From Limosilactobacillus fastidiosus (GTDB lineage Bacteria; Bacillota; Bacilli; Lactobacillales; Lactobacillaceae), in NCBI RefSeq assembly GCF_014145505.1, contig NZ_JACIUZ010000031.1, forward strand, positions 1 to 64,000: a stretch of DNA of 64,000 nucleotides, written 5' to 3'. Positions 8,548-17,265 of this stretch are shown here, piece after piece; the stretch's first letter is position 1, and every line of letters begins with the position of its first letter. A program made the translations under genes and the position numbers. Below the pieces are notes generated by a model that saw only the letters and a program-made list of their open reading frames with translations, made no database searches and had not been told where the DNA came from.

Positions 8548-9033
8548 ATGATTACTGATAATGAAGTTTTTCCCCGTTTGTTTGGACTGATCAGGCAGAT
8601 GCACAATTTATCGATGAAAAATGCCAAAACTTCGGGGATGTTTCTTGGTCGAGGACGGATTATTCATATTTTAGCGCTAAGCGATCGTTCTTTATCGCAA
8701 CGTGAGCTCGCGGATATGGCCAAGGTTAAGCCCGGCTCCTTGAGCGAAGTCCTTGAGCGTCTTGAGCGAGATAACCTTGTTAAACGAGAACGACTTGCTA
8801 ATGATCGGCGGATAATTCATGTTCGGTTGACGGCCAAGGGAAGAGAAAGCTATGAAAAGATTGTGGAAGAACGACATCGCTTTGGTAGTCAGCTTCTTGC
8901 AGGAATTAACCAGAACGACCTGGAAAGTTTTATTAAAGTAATAAATATGATGGGGGAAAATCTTCATCACTACTATGGAGATCAATTACCAAAAGATGGA
9001 AAAGAGGGTGAACAATTTGATCAAAATTGCTAA
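8548..9033 (+). CDS. MarR-family transcriptional regulator
   Basis: 161 residues with a winged-helix core. The recognition helix lies around LSQRELADMAKVKPGSLSEVLERL, and the wing contains NDRRIIHVRLTAKG, the DxR hallmark of MarR proteins. The start at 8548 follows AGGAGATGAAAAG. An earlier ATG at 8506 lacks a ribosome binding site. Its 3' end overlaps the first ABC gene. In this common lactic acid bacterial arrangement it is expected to repress the downstream exporter in response to a ligand, which is inference from context. Confidence 0.9.
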   Translation: MITDNEVFPRLFGLIRQMHNLSMKNAKTSGMFLGRGRIIHILALSDRSLSQRELADMAKVKPGSLSEVLERLERDNLVKRERLANDRRIIHVRLTAKGRESYEKIVEERHRFGSQLLAGINQNDLESFIKVINMMGENLHHYYGDQLPKDGKEGEQFDQNC

Positions 9034-10759
9034 AAATAACCTTGTCAAATGGGCAACGACCTTAGCAGTCCTGTTCTTATTGGTTCAGGTAGCTTGTGAC
9101 CTATATTTACCAACGATCACGTCTGATCTAGTGAATAAGGGGATTGTTAGACAGGATCTTGGTTATATTTGGCATGCTGGTGTTTTAATGTTAATCATTG
9201 CCGGAGTTGGAGTGGTTGCCGCTGCGGGGAACGTTTACTTTGCGGCAACCCAGTCAATGCAAGTTGGTGAAAAGCTGCGGAAACAAATATTTAGCCACGT
9301 AATGAAGTTTTCTAGCCGGGATATGAGTAAATTTGGTGATTCATCATTGATTACCCGATCAACAAATGATATCGTGCAGATTCAAAATGTGATGATGCAG
9401 GTTTTGCGGATGATGCTTCAATCGCCAATTATGTTAGTTGCTGCCTGTGTTTTGGCGTATGTTCGGGAGCCACGGTTAACAAAGGTTTTCCTAATTAGTT
9501 TGCCAATTTTGGCGGTAGTTGTTGGGCTTGTGATGTACTTTGCAGTGCCGTTATTTAAGAGTATCCAGTTTAAAACAGACCGGATTAACCTTATATTCCG
9601 TGAAGGACTTACTGGGGTACGGGTAATTCGAGCATTTCGTCAAGATAATCGTGAACAGGAACGATTTAAAAAGGCTAACGCTGACTATACTAATACAGCG
9701 ATTAAGGCTTTTACATTAGTATCCTTCCTGTTTCCCGTAATGACCTTAATTCTGAGCTTAACTAATGTTGGAATTATCTTGTTAGGGAGTCACTTGATTG
9801 CTGATATGACGATGCAAGTCGGTAACCTAATCGCCTTTATGACTTATGCTACTCAAATTATGATTAGCTTTATGATGCTCTCGATGGTCTTCGTATTCGT
9901 TCCCCGGGCTTCAGCATCTGCTGCACGGGTAAACGCTGTTTTGGAACATCAACCAAGTGTTGAAGATCTTCCTAAAGCAGAACAAGAACATCTTTTAAAG
10001 GATCACCCAGCTTCATTGAGCTTTGATCATGTTAATTTCCGCTATACTGGCGCTGAACGACTAGCGTTAGAGAACCTTAATTTTAAGGTAAAAGCTGGTC
10101 AGACTCTAGCGATTATTGGGGGGACTGGTTCTGGAAAATCGACACTGGTGAACTTAATTCCCCGTCTTTTTAATATTGAGAGTGGTGAAATTAAAGTTGA
10201 TGGGGTACAAATTGAAAAGCTCAGTCAGAAGGAATTGCACTCCGTAATTTCGATTACGCAGCAAAAGGCAATTCTTTTTACGGGAACAATTCGTTCAAAC
10301 CTTCAATTTGGGAACCCACGTGCAACGGAAAAGGAAATGTGGCACGCTCTGGAGATTGCTAAAGCAGCTGACTTTGTTAAGGAAGCGGGCGGACTAGATG
10401 CCAAGGTTGAACAATCAGGAAGTAACTTTTCTGGTGGTCAACGTCAACGGTTAGCGATTGCTCGAACAATTATTAAGCCTGCTTCAATTTACATCTTTGA
10501 TGACTCATTCTCTGCTCTTGACTTCAAGACTGATGCTGAATTACGGCAAGCCTTGAGGAAAGATCAGCAGGTTCAAAGTGCAGTGAGTGTAATCGTTGCT
10601 CAACGGGTTTCAACTGTTGCTGATGCTGATCTAATTATTGTGTTGGATGACGGAAAGGTTGTTGGTCAAGGAACTCATGAGCAATTGATCAAGAATAATC
10701 CAGTATATCAAGAAATTGTTTACTCACAAATTGAAAAGGGGGATGATCAGAATGCATAA
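9017..10759 (+). CDS. ABC exporter half-transporter, subunit 1
   Basis: About 580 residues. An N-terminal exporter-type membrane domain with six helices is followed by an ATPase domain containing Walker A GGTGSGKST, signature SGGQRQRLA and a Walker B ending IFDDSF. Asp after Walker B instead of the catalytic Glu suggests a degenerate ATP site, as in LmrC/BmrC-type heterodimers. The chosen start is TTG at 9017, because AGAGGG sits eight bases upstream. GTG at 9008 and ATG at 8975 are possible alternatives. It overlaps marR upstream and subunit 2 downstream. Confidence 0.9.
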   Translation: MIKIAKNNLVKWATTLAVLFLLVQVACDLYLPTITSDLVNKGIVRQDLGYIWHAGVLMLIIAGVGVVAAAGNVYFAATQSMQVGEKLRKQIFSHVMKFSSRDMSKFGDSSLITRSTNDIVQIQNVMMQVLRMMLQSPIMLVAACVLAYVREPRLTKVFLISLPILAVVVGLVMYFAVPLFKSIQFKTDRINLIFREGLTGVRVIRAFRQDNREQERFKKANADYTNTAIKAFTLVSFLFPVMTLILSLTNVGIILLGSHLIADMTMQVGNLIAFMTYATQIMISFMMLSMVFVFVPRASASAARVNAVLEHQPSVEDLPKAEQEHLLKDHPASLSFDHVNFRYTGAERLALENLNFKVKAGQTLAIIGGTGSGKSTLVNLIPRLFNIESGEIKVDGVQIEKLSQKELHSVISITQQKAILFTGTIRSNLQFGNPRATEKEMWHALEIAKAADFVKEAGGLDAKVEQSGSNFSGGQRQRLAIARTIIKPASIYIFDDSFSALDFKTDAELRQALRKDQQVQSAVSVIVAQRVSTVADADLIIVLDDGKVVGQGTHEQLIKNNPVYQEIVYSQIEKGDDQNA

Positions 10760-12581
10760 TGGACCACGCGGAAGGTTAAAAAAGGCCCAACACTTTTGGC
10801 CAACAACCAAGCGTCTGTTTGCTTACTTGAAGCCGTGGTGGATTGGAGTAACTGTATCAATCATTATGGCGATCGTCTCTGTTATTTTATCAATTCTTGC
10901 ACCAAAGATTTTAGGTGAAGCCACTACAATTATTTATGATGGAATAATGCGTGGCTATGCTGAGATGAAACACGGGATCCACTTGACAAGCCTCCCAATT
11001 GACTTTCACCGGATCTTCCAAATCGGTTTAATCGTTATCTTGTTGTATGTTTTCTCGGGGTTATTTAGTTTTGCCCAACAAATTATCATGACGCGGATTT
11101 CTCAGAAGGTTGTGTATAATCTTCGTGAAGATTTGAAAGAAAAAATGGGACGGGTTCCGGTTAAGTTTTATGATACCCATAGCAACGGTGATATTATGAG
11201 CCGAATGGTGAATGATATGGATAACATTGCGGGGACACTTCAGCAGAGTTTAATTCAAATTATAACGAGTATTATAACTTTCGTTGGGGTCCTAATCCTG
11301 ATGATTACGATTAGTTGGAAGTTAACCTTAGTTGCATTGATTACTCTTCCTCTAAGTGCATTGATTGTTGCTTTTGTTGCGCCGACAGCTCAGCGTCTTT
11401 TCAGTAATCAACAAGCGGAACTAGGGGAAATTAATGGACAAGTTGAAGAAGTTTATGCTGGTCATACAATTGTAAAAACCTTTAATAAGGAAAAGGACGA
11501 AGAAAAAACATTTGCTAAGAAGAACCACAATTATTACGAGGCTGCCTGGAAGGCCCAGTTCTTCTCAATCTTGATTTTTCCACTAATGAACTTTGTCCGG
11601 AATTTAGGTTATTTGATGGTTGCTGTTGTGGGAGCAATTGAGGTAATCCATGGACAGATTACTCTTGGTAATGTTCAAGCATTCCTTCAATATACTAATC
11701 AGTTTTCACAACCGATTACCCAGATTGCCAACTTAAGTAGTACGATTCAACAAACGATTGCTTCCGCAGAACGGATCTTTGAAGTGCTGGATGCTCCTGA
11801 ATTACTTCCTTCTGATGCGGATCCCACCCCAATTGATGAAAAACCGTTACCAAAGATTGAGTTTGCTAATGTAGATTTTAGTTATACTGATGAACCATTA
11901 ATTAAAAACTTTAACCTTAAGGCAATGCCAAACGAGATGGTAGCGATTGTAGGCCCTACTGGTGCTGGAAAGACAACGATTATTAACCTCTTGGAACGGT
12001 TTTACGAGGCTAAAGGTGGTAAGATTTATCTCGATGGACAGGATACTAAGTCGATGTCACGGGATAAGTTACGAAGTCATATAGCGATGGTTCTTCAGGA
12101 CACTTGGCTGTTTACGGGAACGATTTTTGATAACATTAAATATGGGCGAAATAATGCTAGTGATGATGAAGTTTATCGAGCTGCTAAACTGGCTCATGCG
12201 GATAATTTTATTCGGGAACTTCCGGATGGGTATAACACCATTTTGGATGAATCAGCTTCTAATATTTCACAGGGGCAACGACAATTATTAACGATTGCCC
12301 GTGCTTTCTTGGCGAACCCTGAAATCCTAATTCTTGATGAGGCGACTAGTTCCGTTGATACGCGGACTGAAGAGTTGATCCAAGAAGCAATGGATGAATT
12401 ACAGAAGGGACGGACAAGCTTTGTTGTTGCTCACCGGTTATCGACAATTCGTAATGCTGATAAGATTATTGTCCTTAATCACGGTCACATCCTTGAAACT
12501 GGGAATCATGAATCATTAATGAAGAAGAATGGTTTCTATGCGGATCTTTATAATAGTCAGTTCGTGGGAAATAGTTTATAG
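10752..12581 (+). CDS. ABC exporter half-transporter, subunit 2
   Basis: 609 residues with six membrane helices and an ATPase domain carrying Walker A GPTGAGKTT, signature ISQGQRQLL and Walker B LILDEATSS with the catalytic Glu. The canonical ATP site here complements the degenerate one of its partner, the pattern of heterodimeric multidrug exporters such as LmrCD. The ATG at 10752, preceded by AAAAGGGGA, overlaps the upstream stop. An in-frame ATG at 10743 is an alternative. A terminator follows. Confidence 0.92.
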   Translation: MHNGPRGRLKKAQHFWPTTKRLFAYLKPWWIGVTVSIIMAIVSVILSILAPKILGEATTIIYDGIMRGYAEMKHGIHLTSLPIDFHRIFQIGLIVILLYVFSGLFSFAQQIIMTRISQKVVYNLREDLKEKMGRVPVKFYDTHSNGDIMSRMVNDMDNIAGTLQQSLIQIITSIITFVGVLILMITISWKLTLVALITLPLSALIVAFVAPTAQRLFSNQQAELGEINGQVEEVYAGHTIVKTFNKEKDEEKTFAKKNHNYYEAAWKAQFFSILIFPLMNFVRNLGYLMVAVVGAIEVIHGQITLGNVQAFLQYTNQFSQPITQIANLSSTIQQTIASAERIFEVLDAPELLPSDADPTPIDEKPLPKIEFANVDFSYTDEPLIKNFNLKAMPNEMVAIVGPTGAGKTTIINLLERFYEAKGGKIYLDGQDTKSMSRDKLRSHIAMVLQDTWLFTGTIFDNIKYGRNNASDDEVYRAAKLAHADNFIRELPDGYNTILDESASNISQGQRQLLTIARAFLANPEILILDEATSSVDTRTEELIQEAMDELQKGRTSFVVAHRLSTIRNADKIIVLNHGHILETGNHESLMKKNGFYADLYNSQFVGNSL

Positions 12582-12603
12582 GGTAATTAAAAGATATTTA
12601 AAG

Positions 12604-12646
12604 AAAATCGTTCAGTTTTCACTAAGATGACTGGACGATTTTTTGA
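12604..12646 (+). terminator. Terminator of the marR-ABC operon
   Basis: AAAATCGTTCAGT pairs with ACTGGACGATTTT (12630-12642), followed by a T run. Confidence 0.88.
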
Positions 12647-12701
12647 TTGAATTATTATTGCGGTACAATAGGTTGCATTAATAATATGGAGGAAATAATT
12701 A

Positions 12702-13724
12702 ATGAAGCAACAGTATCAAAAAACAATTGCTGGCTTAAATGCAATGGTGGATCAGGAAATTGTGCCGGGAATCAGTTATGTTCTCTTTGATCATGATCAG
12801 GAATACCGAAAAGTGAAGGGGCTAGCGGAAGTTCGGCCTGACAAGGAACAGTTGCGTGTGGGAATGCAATACGATCTAGCATCCTTGACAAAGGTGATCG
12901 GGACAGTGCCGGTAATTGCGATGGCGCTTCAAACAGGTGAATTAACGCTCAATGATCCTGTACAGAAATATTTAGCGGAGTTTAGTGATCCTCGTCCAAC
13001 GATTCGCCACCTTTTAACCCATACATCAGGAATTTGTGGTTATATTCCCCATCGTGACGAATTATCGGCAACCGAATTAAAACGGGCTTATTTGACACAT
13101 CAGCACGTTGATGAGAGTTTTAACAGACAAATTAGATATGCAGATGTCAATTTCTTGTACCTCGGCTGGATTGCAGAAAAAATTTTTAAAAAGCCGATCC
13201 AACAGTTAATTACCGAGAAAGTATTAGAACCCTTAAAAATGGTGGGGGCCACCTTTAAGCCTTTTCTTCCCAATACGGTTCCTACTGAAATTCAACCGCA
13301 GCGGGGGTTGATTCGAGGAGTAGCTCATGATCCAAAAGCTTACATTCTTGGCGAAAAATGTGGTTGTGCTGGATTATTTGCGAGTTTGGATGACCTAGTG
13401 ATGTATAGCAGGGCATTGATTGAAACCAATCTGAATGACCTATTAGAAGTAAAAATAATTGACCAAATGTTTAAAGATCAAACGTTAATTCCCGGAGAAC
13501 ATAGTCGTTCCCTAGGGTGGAAGTTACTTCATGCAACTAATGATCGTCATTTGATAATTAGTCATACTGGTTTTACGGGAACGTGGTTAATCCTTGATAA
13601 GAAGGAAGACCAGGGGATGATTGTCTTAACAAATCGGGTTCATCCGCATGCGAAAAATGATGATTATTTATGGGCGCGAGATCAACTTTTTGCAACGTAC
13701 CTTCATGAGAAGGAAAACGCTTAA
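12702..13724 (+). CDS. Serine hydrolase, class C beta-lactamase / penicillin-binding fold
   Basis: 340 residues. It shows the S-x-x-K nucleophile motif in ASLTKV (Ser61, Lys64), a Tyr-x-Asn-like motif in YADVNF, and a C-terminal HTG triad (SHTGFTG) in place of KTG. There is no signal peptide, so it is probably cytoplasmic and more likely an esterase or peptidase than a true beta-lactamase. It has its own ribosome binding site (GGAGGAAATAAT) and is monocistronic between terminator-like sequences. The substrate is unknown. Confidence 0.85.
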   Translation: MKQQYQKTIAGLNAMVDQEIVPGISYVLFDHDQEYRKVKGLAEVRPDKEQLRVGMQYDLASLTKVIGTVPVIAMALQTGELTLNDPVQKYLAEFSDPRPTIRHLLTHTSGICGYIPHRDELSATELKRAYLTHQHVDESFNRQIRYADVNFLYLGWIAEKIFKKPIQQLITEKVLEPLKMVGATFKPFLPNTVPTEIQPQRGLIRGVAHDPKAYILGEKCGCAGLFASLDDLVMYSRALIETNLNDLLEVKIIDQMFKDQTLIPGEHSRSLGWKLLHATNDRHLIISHTGFTGTWLILDKKEDQGMIVLTNRVHPHAKNDDYLWARDQLFATYLHEKENA

Positions 13725-13879
13725 TTAATTTCAAAAAACTTTGTGAAATTATTATTCAACTTTATGCAATCTTATTGAACAAAATATGTATTTTACGGAG
13801 GTTAATTGCATATAAATTTGTATAATTTTAGTCAAAATTCATCTAGGAGTTTAATTGCACAAATCCGCGTAAAACTGAT

Positions 13880-13908
13880 TTGACAACGGTTTCAAAAGTG
13901 ACTATTAT
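13880..13908 (+). promoter_or_regulatory. arcA promoter with an overlapping cre site
   Basis: TTGACA (13880-13885), 17-bp spacer, TATTAT (13903-13908) is a strong sigma-A promoter. TGACAACGGTTTCA (13881-13894) matches the CcpA operator with one deviation and covers the -35 box, so binding would block RNA polymerase. Upstream (13760-13850) are several TGCAT/TGTAT half sites that could bind ArgR. The last point is weak. Confidence 0.7.
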
Positions 13909-13952
13909 TATACACGTAATCAAATGAAAGCACACAAAAGGAGTGAGTGTAT

Positions 13953-15182
13953 ATGCAAAGCCCAATTCACGTAACGTCTGAAATTGGTAAGCTTAAGACA
14001 GTTATGCTTCATCGACCTGGTCATGAAATTGAAAATGTCTACCCAGACATTCTTCACCGCATGCTTGTTGATGACATTCCATATCTGCCAATCGCACAAG
14101 AAGAACATGATTACTTTGCTAAGACTTTAAGGGACCAAGGAGTCGAAGTGCTTTACTTCGCTAAATTGGCTGCTGAAGCTTTGGCAGATGATCAAGTAAA
14201 GGATGAATTCCTTGAAAAGATGTTGGCAGAATCTGGTCATGCTACTGGTGCTGTTCATGACGCTTTGAAGGAATATTTGCTTAGCATGGATACTCAAGCA
14301 ATGGTTGACAAGATTATTGCTGGGGTACGGAAGGATGAAATTCAGACTAAGTTCGTTTCACTTGCTGAAATGGCTGAAGATGCTGACTACCCATTCTTCA
14401 TGGATCCAATGCCAAACGCATACTTCACTCGTGACCCACAAGCCTCAATCGGTGATGGGATTACCATCAACCATATGACGTTTAAGGCTCGTCAACGTGA
14501 ATCACTGTTCACTGAATACATCATCAAGCACAATCCTCGGTTCGCTAACAAGGGTGTTCATGTATGGCGTGATCGTTACCATGACACTCGGGTTGAAGGT
14601 GGGGATGAATTAGTTCTTTCCGACCACGTATTTGCCATTGGTCTTTCACAACGTACTTCAGCAGATGCTATCACTGATATTGCACGGAATTTGTTCAAGG
14701 ACTCCAACTACGATACTGTGGTTGCTATCCACATTCCACATAACCACGCTATGATGCACCTTGACACGGTCTTCACAATGATTAACTATGATCAATTTAC
14801 TGTTCATCCGCAAATCATGGATGGTGGTAAGATTGACACTTACATTCTCCACCCAGGTAAGGATGGCGAAATTGAAATTCAACACCGTACAGACCTTCAA
14901 AAGGTTCTTGAAGAAGTACAGGATAAGCCAGAAATTGACTTGATTCCTACTGGTAATGGTGACCCAATCGTTGCTCCACGTGAACAATGGAACGATGGTT
15001 CTAACACGTTAACAATTGCACCAGGTGAAGTTGTTACATACGACCGTAACTATGTATCTAATGATTTGCTGCGGAAGCACGGAATTCTCGTTCATGAGGT
15101 TCGTTCAAGTGAATTGTCTCGTGGTCGTGGTGGTCCACGTTGCATGTCCTGCCCAATTGTACGTGAAGATCTTAAAAACTGA
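13953..15182 (+). CDS. arcA: Arginine deiminase
   Basis: Hydrolyses arginine to citrulline and ammonia, the first ADI step. The 409 residues contain FTRDPQ, the substrate segment [15 protein letters not shown] with the catalytic His, and the C-terminal RCMSCP with nucleophile Cys397. The ATG at 13953 is ten bases from AAAGGAG, and the in-frame GTG at 13947 is too close. It is followed by argR and two antiporter genes. The cre-overlapped promoter suggests repression by preferred sugars. Confidence 0.97.
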   Translation: MQSPIHVTSEIGKLKTVMLHRPGHEIENVYPDILHRMLVDDIPYLPIAQEEHDYFAKTLRDQGVEVLYFAKLAAEALADDQVKDEFLEKMLAESGHATGAVHDALKEYLLSMDTQAMVDKIIAGVRKDEIQTKFVSLAEMAEDADYPFFMDPMPNAYFTRDPQASIGDGITINHMTFKARQRESLFTEYIIKHNPRFANKGVHVWRDRYHDTRVEGGDELVLSDHVFAIGLSQRTSADAITDIARNLFKDSNYDTVVAIHIPHNHAMMHLDTVFTMINYDQFTVHPQIMDGGKIDTYILHPGKDGEIEIQHRTDLQKVLEEVQDKPEIDLIPTGNGDPIVAPREQWNDGSNTLTIAPGEVVTYDRNYVSNDLLRKHGILVHEVRSSELSRGRGGPRCMSCPIVREDLKN

Positions 15183-15190
15183 TTAGTTTG

Positions 15191-15256
15191 AAAAGCAGCA
15201 GATGCACTTTAAAACTGATTTGAAAGTTCAGTGGTAAGTGTTTTAGCTGCTTTTAT
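15191..15256 (+). terminator. Probable terminator after arcA
   Basis: AAAAGCAGC (15191-15199) pairs with GCTGCTTTT (15246-15254). The large loop contains a second inverted repeat (ACTTTAAA / TTTGAAAGT). It may only partly terminate. Confidence 0.5.
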
Positions 15257-15283
15257 TGTACTAAAACAGCATTGTTGTATAAT
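15256..15283 (+). promoter_or_regulatory. argR promoter
   Basis: TTGTAC (15256-15261), 16-bp spacer, TATAAT (15278-15283), 34 bases before the argR start. Confidence 0.6.
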
Positions 15284-15317
15284 AAAATTGTTAAATTGTA
15301 ATTAGGGGTGAACGAGG

Positions 15318-15788
15318 ATGAATCGTAAAGCGCGACGAAAGGTGATCGAACAATTAGTTAGTGATCACAAGATCGAGACCCAGGATGAATTGCTGGATTT
15401 ATTAACCCAACAGGGGATTGATACGACTCAAGCGACGATTTCTCGTGATATTCATGCGCTTAATATTGTTAAGGCTAACGATGGCGATGGTCATACCTAT
15501 TATGTGCAGCTGCAGCTGAAACCAGAACATGATTTTAGTAGGCTTTATGCGGGAATCCGTGATAATGTTCGAACAATCGAAACCGTGCAATTTATCAATG
15601 TTGTAAAGACAGCGTTGAACTCAAGTTACGCAACAATTCTTGGCGGAATGTTTGACGAATTAGATATTCCTGAAGTTGTGGGGACAATTGCGGGTAATGA
15701 TACGTTAATTATCATTAGCAAGAATAATAGTGATGCACGTGTAATTTACAATTTAATAATGAAACATATTAGCTCACATTTAGACTAA
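15318..15788 (+). CDS. argR: Arginine repressor ArgR/AhrC family
   Basis: 156 residues. The N-terminal winged helix has the DNA-contacting TQATISRDI segment. The C-terminal hexamerisation and arginine-binding domain carries GTIAGNDTLIII, close to the family GTIAGDDT motif. Placed between arcA and the antiporter genes, it probably acts as the arginine-responsive regulator of the ADI genes. In lactic acid bacteria some ArgR paralogues activate arc genes and others repress synthesis genes, so the sign of control cannot be read here. Confidence 0.94.
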   Translation: MNRKARRKVIEQLVSDHKIETQDELLDLLTQQGIDTTQATISRDIHALNIVKANDGDGHTYYVQLQLKPEHDFSRLYAGIRDNVRTIETVQFINVVKTALNSSYATILGGMFDELDIPEVVGTIAGNDTLIIISKNNSDARVIYNLIMKHISSHLD

Positions 15789-15800
15789 AGGGGTGTAAAG

Positions 15801-17222
15801 ATGGAAAATGAAAAGAAAGGAATCGGTAAGGGTGAATTAATTGCCCTAATCGTTAGTTCCTGTATTGGTACTGGTATCTTTGGTATTACCAGTGATGTTT
15901 CAGCCGCTGCTGCACCGGGTCCTGCCTTATTGTCATGGATCTTTGTTGGTATCGGCTTCTTAATGTTAGTTCTGTCACTGAACAACTTATCTGAAAAGCG
16001 TCCAGACTTAACGGCTGGGATTTTCTCTTACGCAGGTGCTGGTTTTGGACCAATGGGTGAATTTATTTCTGGTTGGTCATACTGGCTTTCTGCTTGGCTT
16101 GGTAACATTGCCTTTGCGACAATGTTGATGAGCTCAATTGGTACTTTCTTCCCAACTTTCAAGGGTGGTCAAAATCTACCATCAATCATTGTTGCAATTG
16201 TTTTCTGCTGGCTTTTGACAATCCTTGTTAACAATGGTGTGGAAAGTGCTTCCTTTGTTAATATGATTGGTACCATCTGCAAGGTTTTACCACTTGTTAT
16301 CTTCATTATTATCATGATAGTTTGCTTCAAGGCCGGAATGTTCACTGCTGACTTCTGGGGCCGTGTTGCTAATAATGCCTCAAAGGGAACCACTACTGGT
16401 TCTGTTTGGGAACAAATGAAGGGTACTTTGATGACACTGATTTGGGTATTTATCGGTGTTGAAGGTGCTTCTGTTATGGCCAGCCGTGCTAAGTCATTGA
16501 CTGCTGCTCGTGAAGCTTCACTTATTAGTTTTGGTCTCTTAGTTGTTATCTATGTATTGATTTCAATCTTGCCTTACGGTGCATTGGATCGGGCACAATT
16601 GGCTTCGATGGGTCAACCAGCTATTGGTCATGTCCTTCAAGCTACTGTTGGTACTTGGGGATCAGTTTTGATTAACGTTGGTTTGATTATTTCAACTATT
16701 GTTTCATGGTTATCATGGACTATGCTACCAGCTGAAACTACAATGTTGGTTGCCGATGATAAGGCAATGCCGAAGATTTGGGGAAAGGTCAATTCAAGAA
16801 ACGCACCAACTGCTTCCTTGATGATTACTGCTGTATTGCAAACAATCTTCCTTTTTTCACTTCTTTTCACTGAAAAGGCATATGAATTTGCATACTCACT
16901 TTGTTCTGCTGCTATTCTATTCTCCTACTTATTCGTTGGTCTTTACCAAATGAAGTACAGTTCAGCACATAAGGAATGGGGTCAATTCATAATTGGTTTA
17001 CTTTCAGCCGCATTCATGTTTGCATGTATGTTCTTAGCTGGCTGGCAAGAAGTATTACTTGTTTCCATCAGTTTCATCCCTGGTTTCATTATTTACTACC
17101 TTGCTTGCCGTGAAAACGACCGCAAGATGTCAACCGCTGAAAAATGGGTTATGGTATTAATTCTTATTTTGAGTGTTGTTGCTATTTGGCTTGTTGCCAA
17201 TGGTACAATTGTTGTTGGTTAA
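15801..17222 (+). CDS. arcD: Arginine/ornithine antiporter, APC family (copy 1)
   Basis: 473 residues with about 12-14 membrane helices. The N-terminal IVSSCIGTGIFGITSDV is the APC helix-1 glycine-rich substrate motif of the basic amino acid/polyamine antiporter group. It starts 12 bases after argR and lies in the arc cluster, so arginine uptake coupled to ornithine export is the natural role. The exact amino acid pair is inferred from context. A related gene follows 43 bases downstream. Confidence 0.87.
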   Translation: MENEKKGIGKGELIALIVSSCIGTGIFGITSDVSAAAAPGPALLSWIFVGIGFLMLVLSLNNLSEKRPDLTAGIFSYAGAGFGPMGEFISGWSYWLSAWLGNIAFATMLMSSIGTFFPTFKGGQNLPSIIVAIVFCWLLTILVNNGVESASFVNMIGTICKVLPLVIFIIIMIVCFKAGMFTADFWGRVANNASKGTTTGSVWEQMKGTLMTLIWVFIGVEGASVMASRAKSLTAAREASLISFGLLVVIYVLISILPYGALDRAQLASMGQPAIGHVLQATVGTWGSVLINVGLIISTIVSWLSWTMLPAETTMLVADDKAMPKIWGKVNSRNAPTASLMITAVLQTIFLFSLLFTEKAYEFAYSLCSAAILFSYLFVGLYQMKYSSAHKEWGQFIIGLLSAAFMFACMFLAGWQEVLLVSISFIPGFIIYYLACRENDRKMSTAEKWVMVLILILSVVAIWLVANGTIVVG

Positions 17223-17265
17223 TGTGTTATAATAATCGAATAAAAAAACAAGTGAGGTGATTAAG

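Noticed and set aside
13740-13850. ArgR boxes before arcA
   Set aside because: TGCAT and TGTAT half sites occur, but none form a clean 18-bp operator, so I do not list them as a feature.
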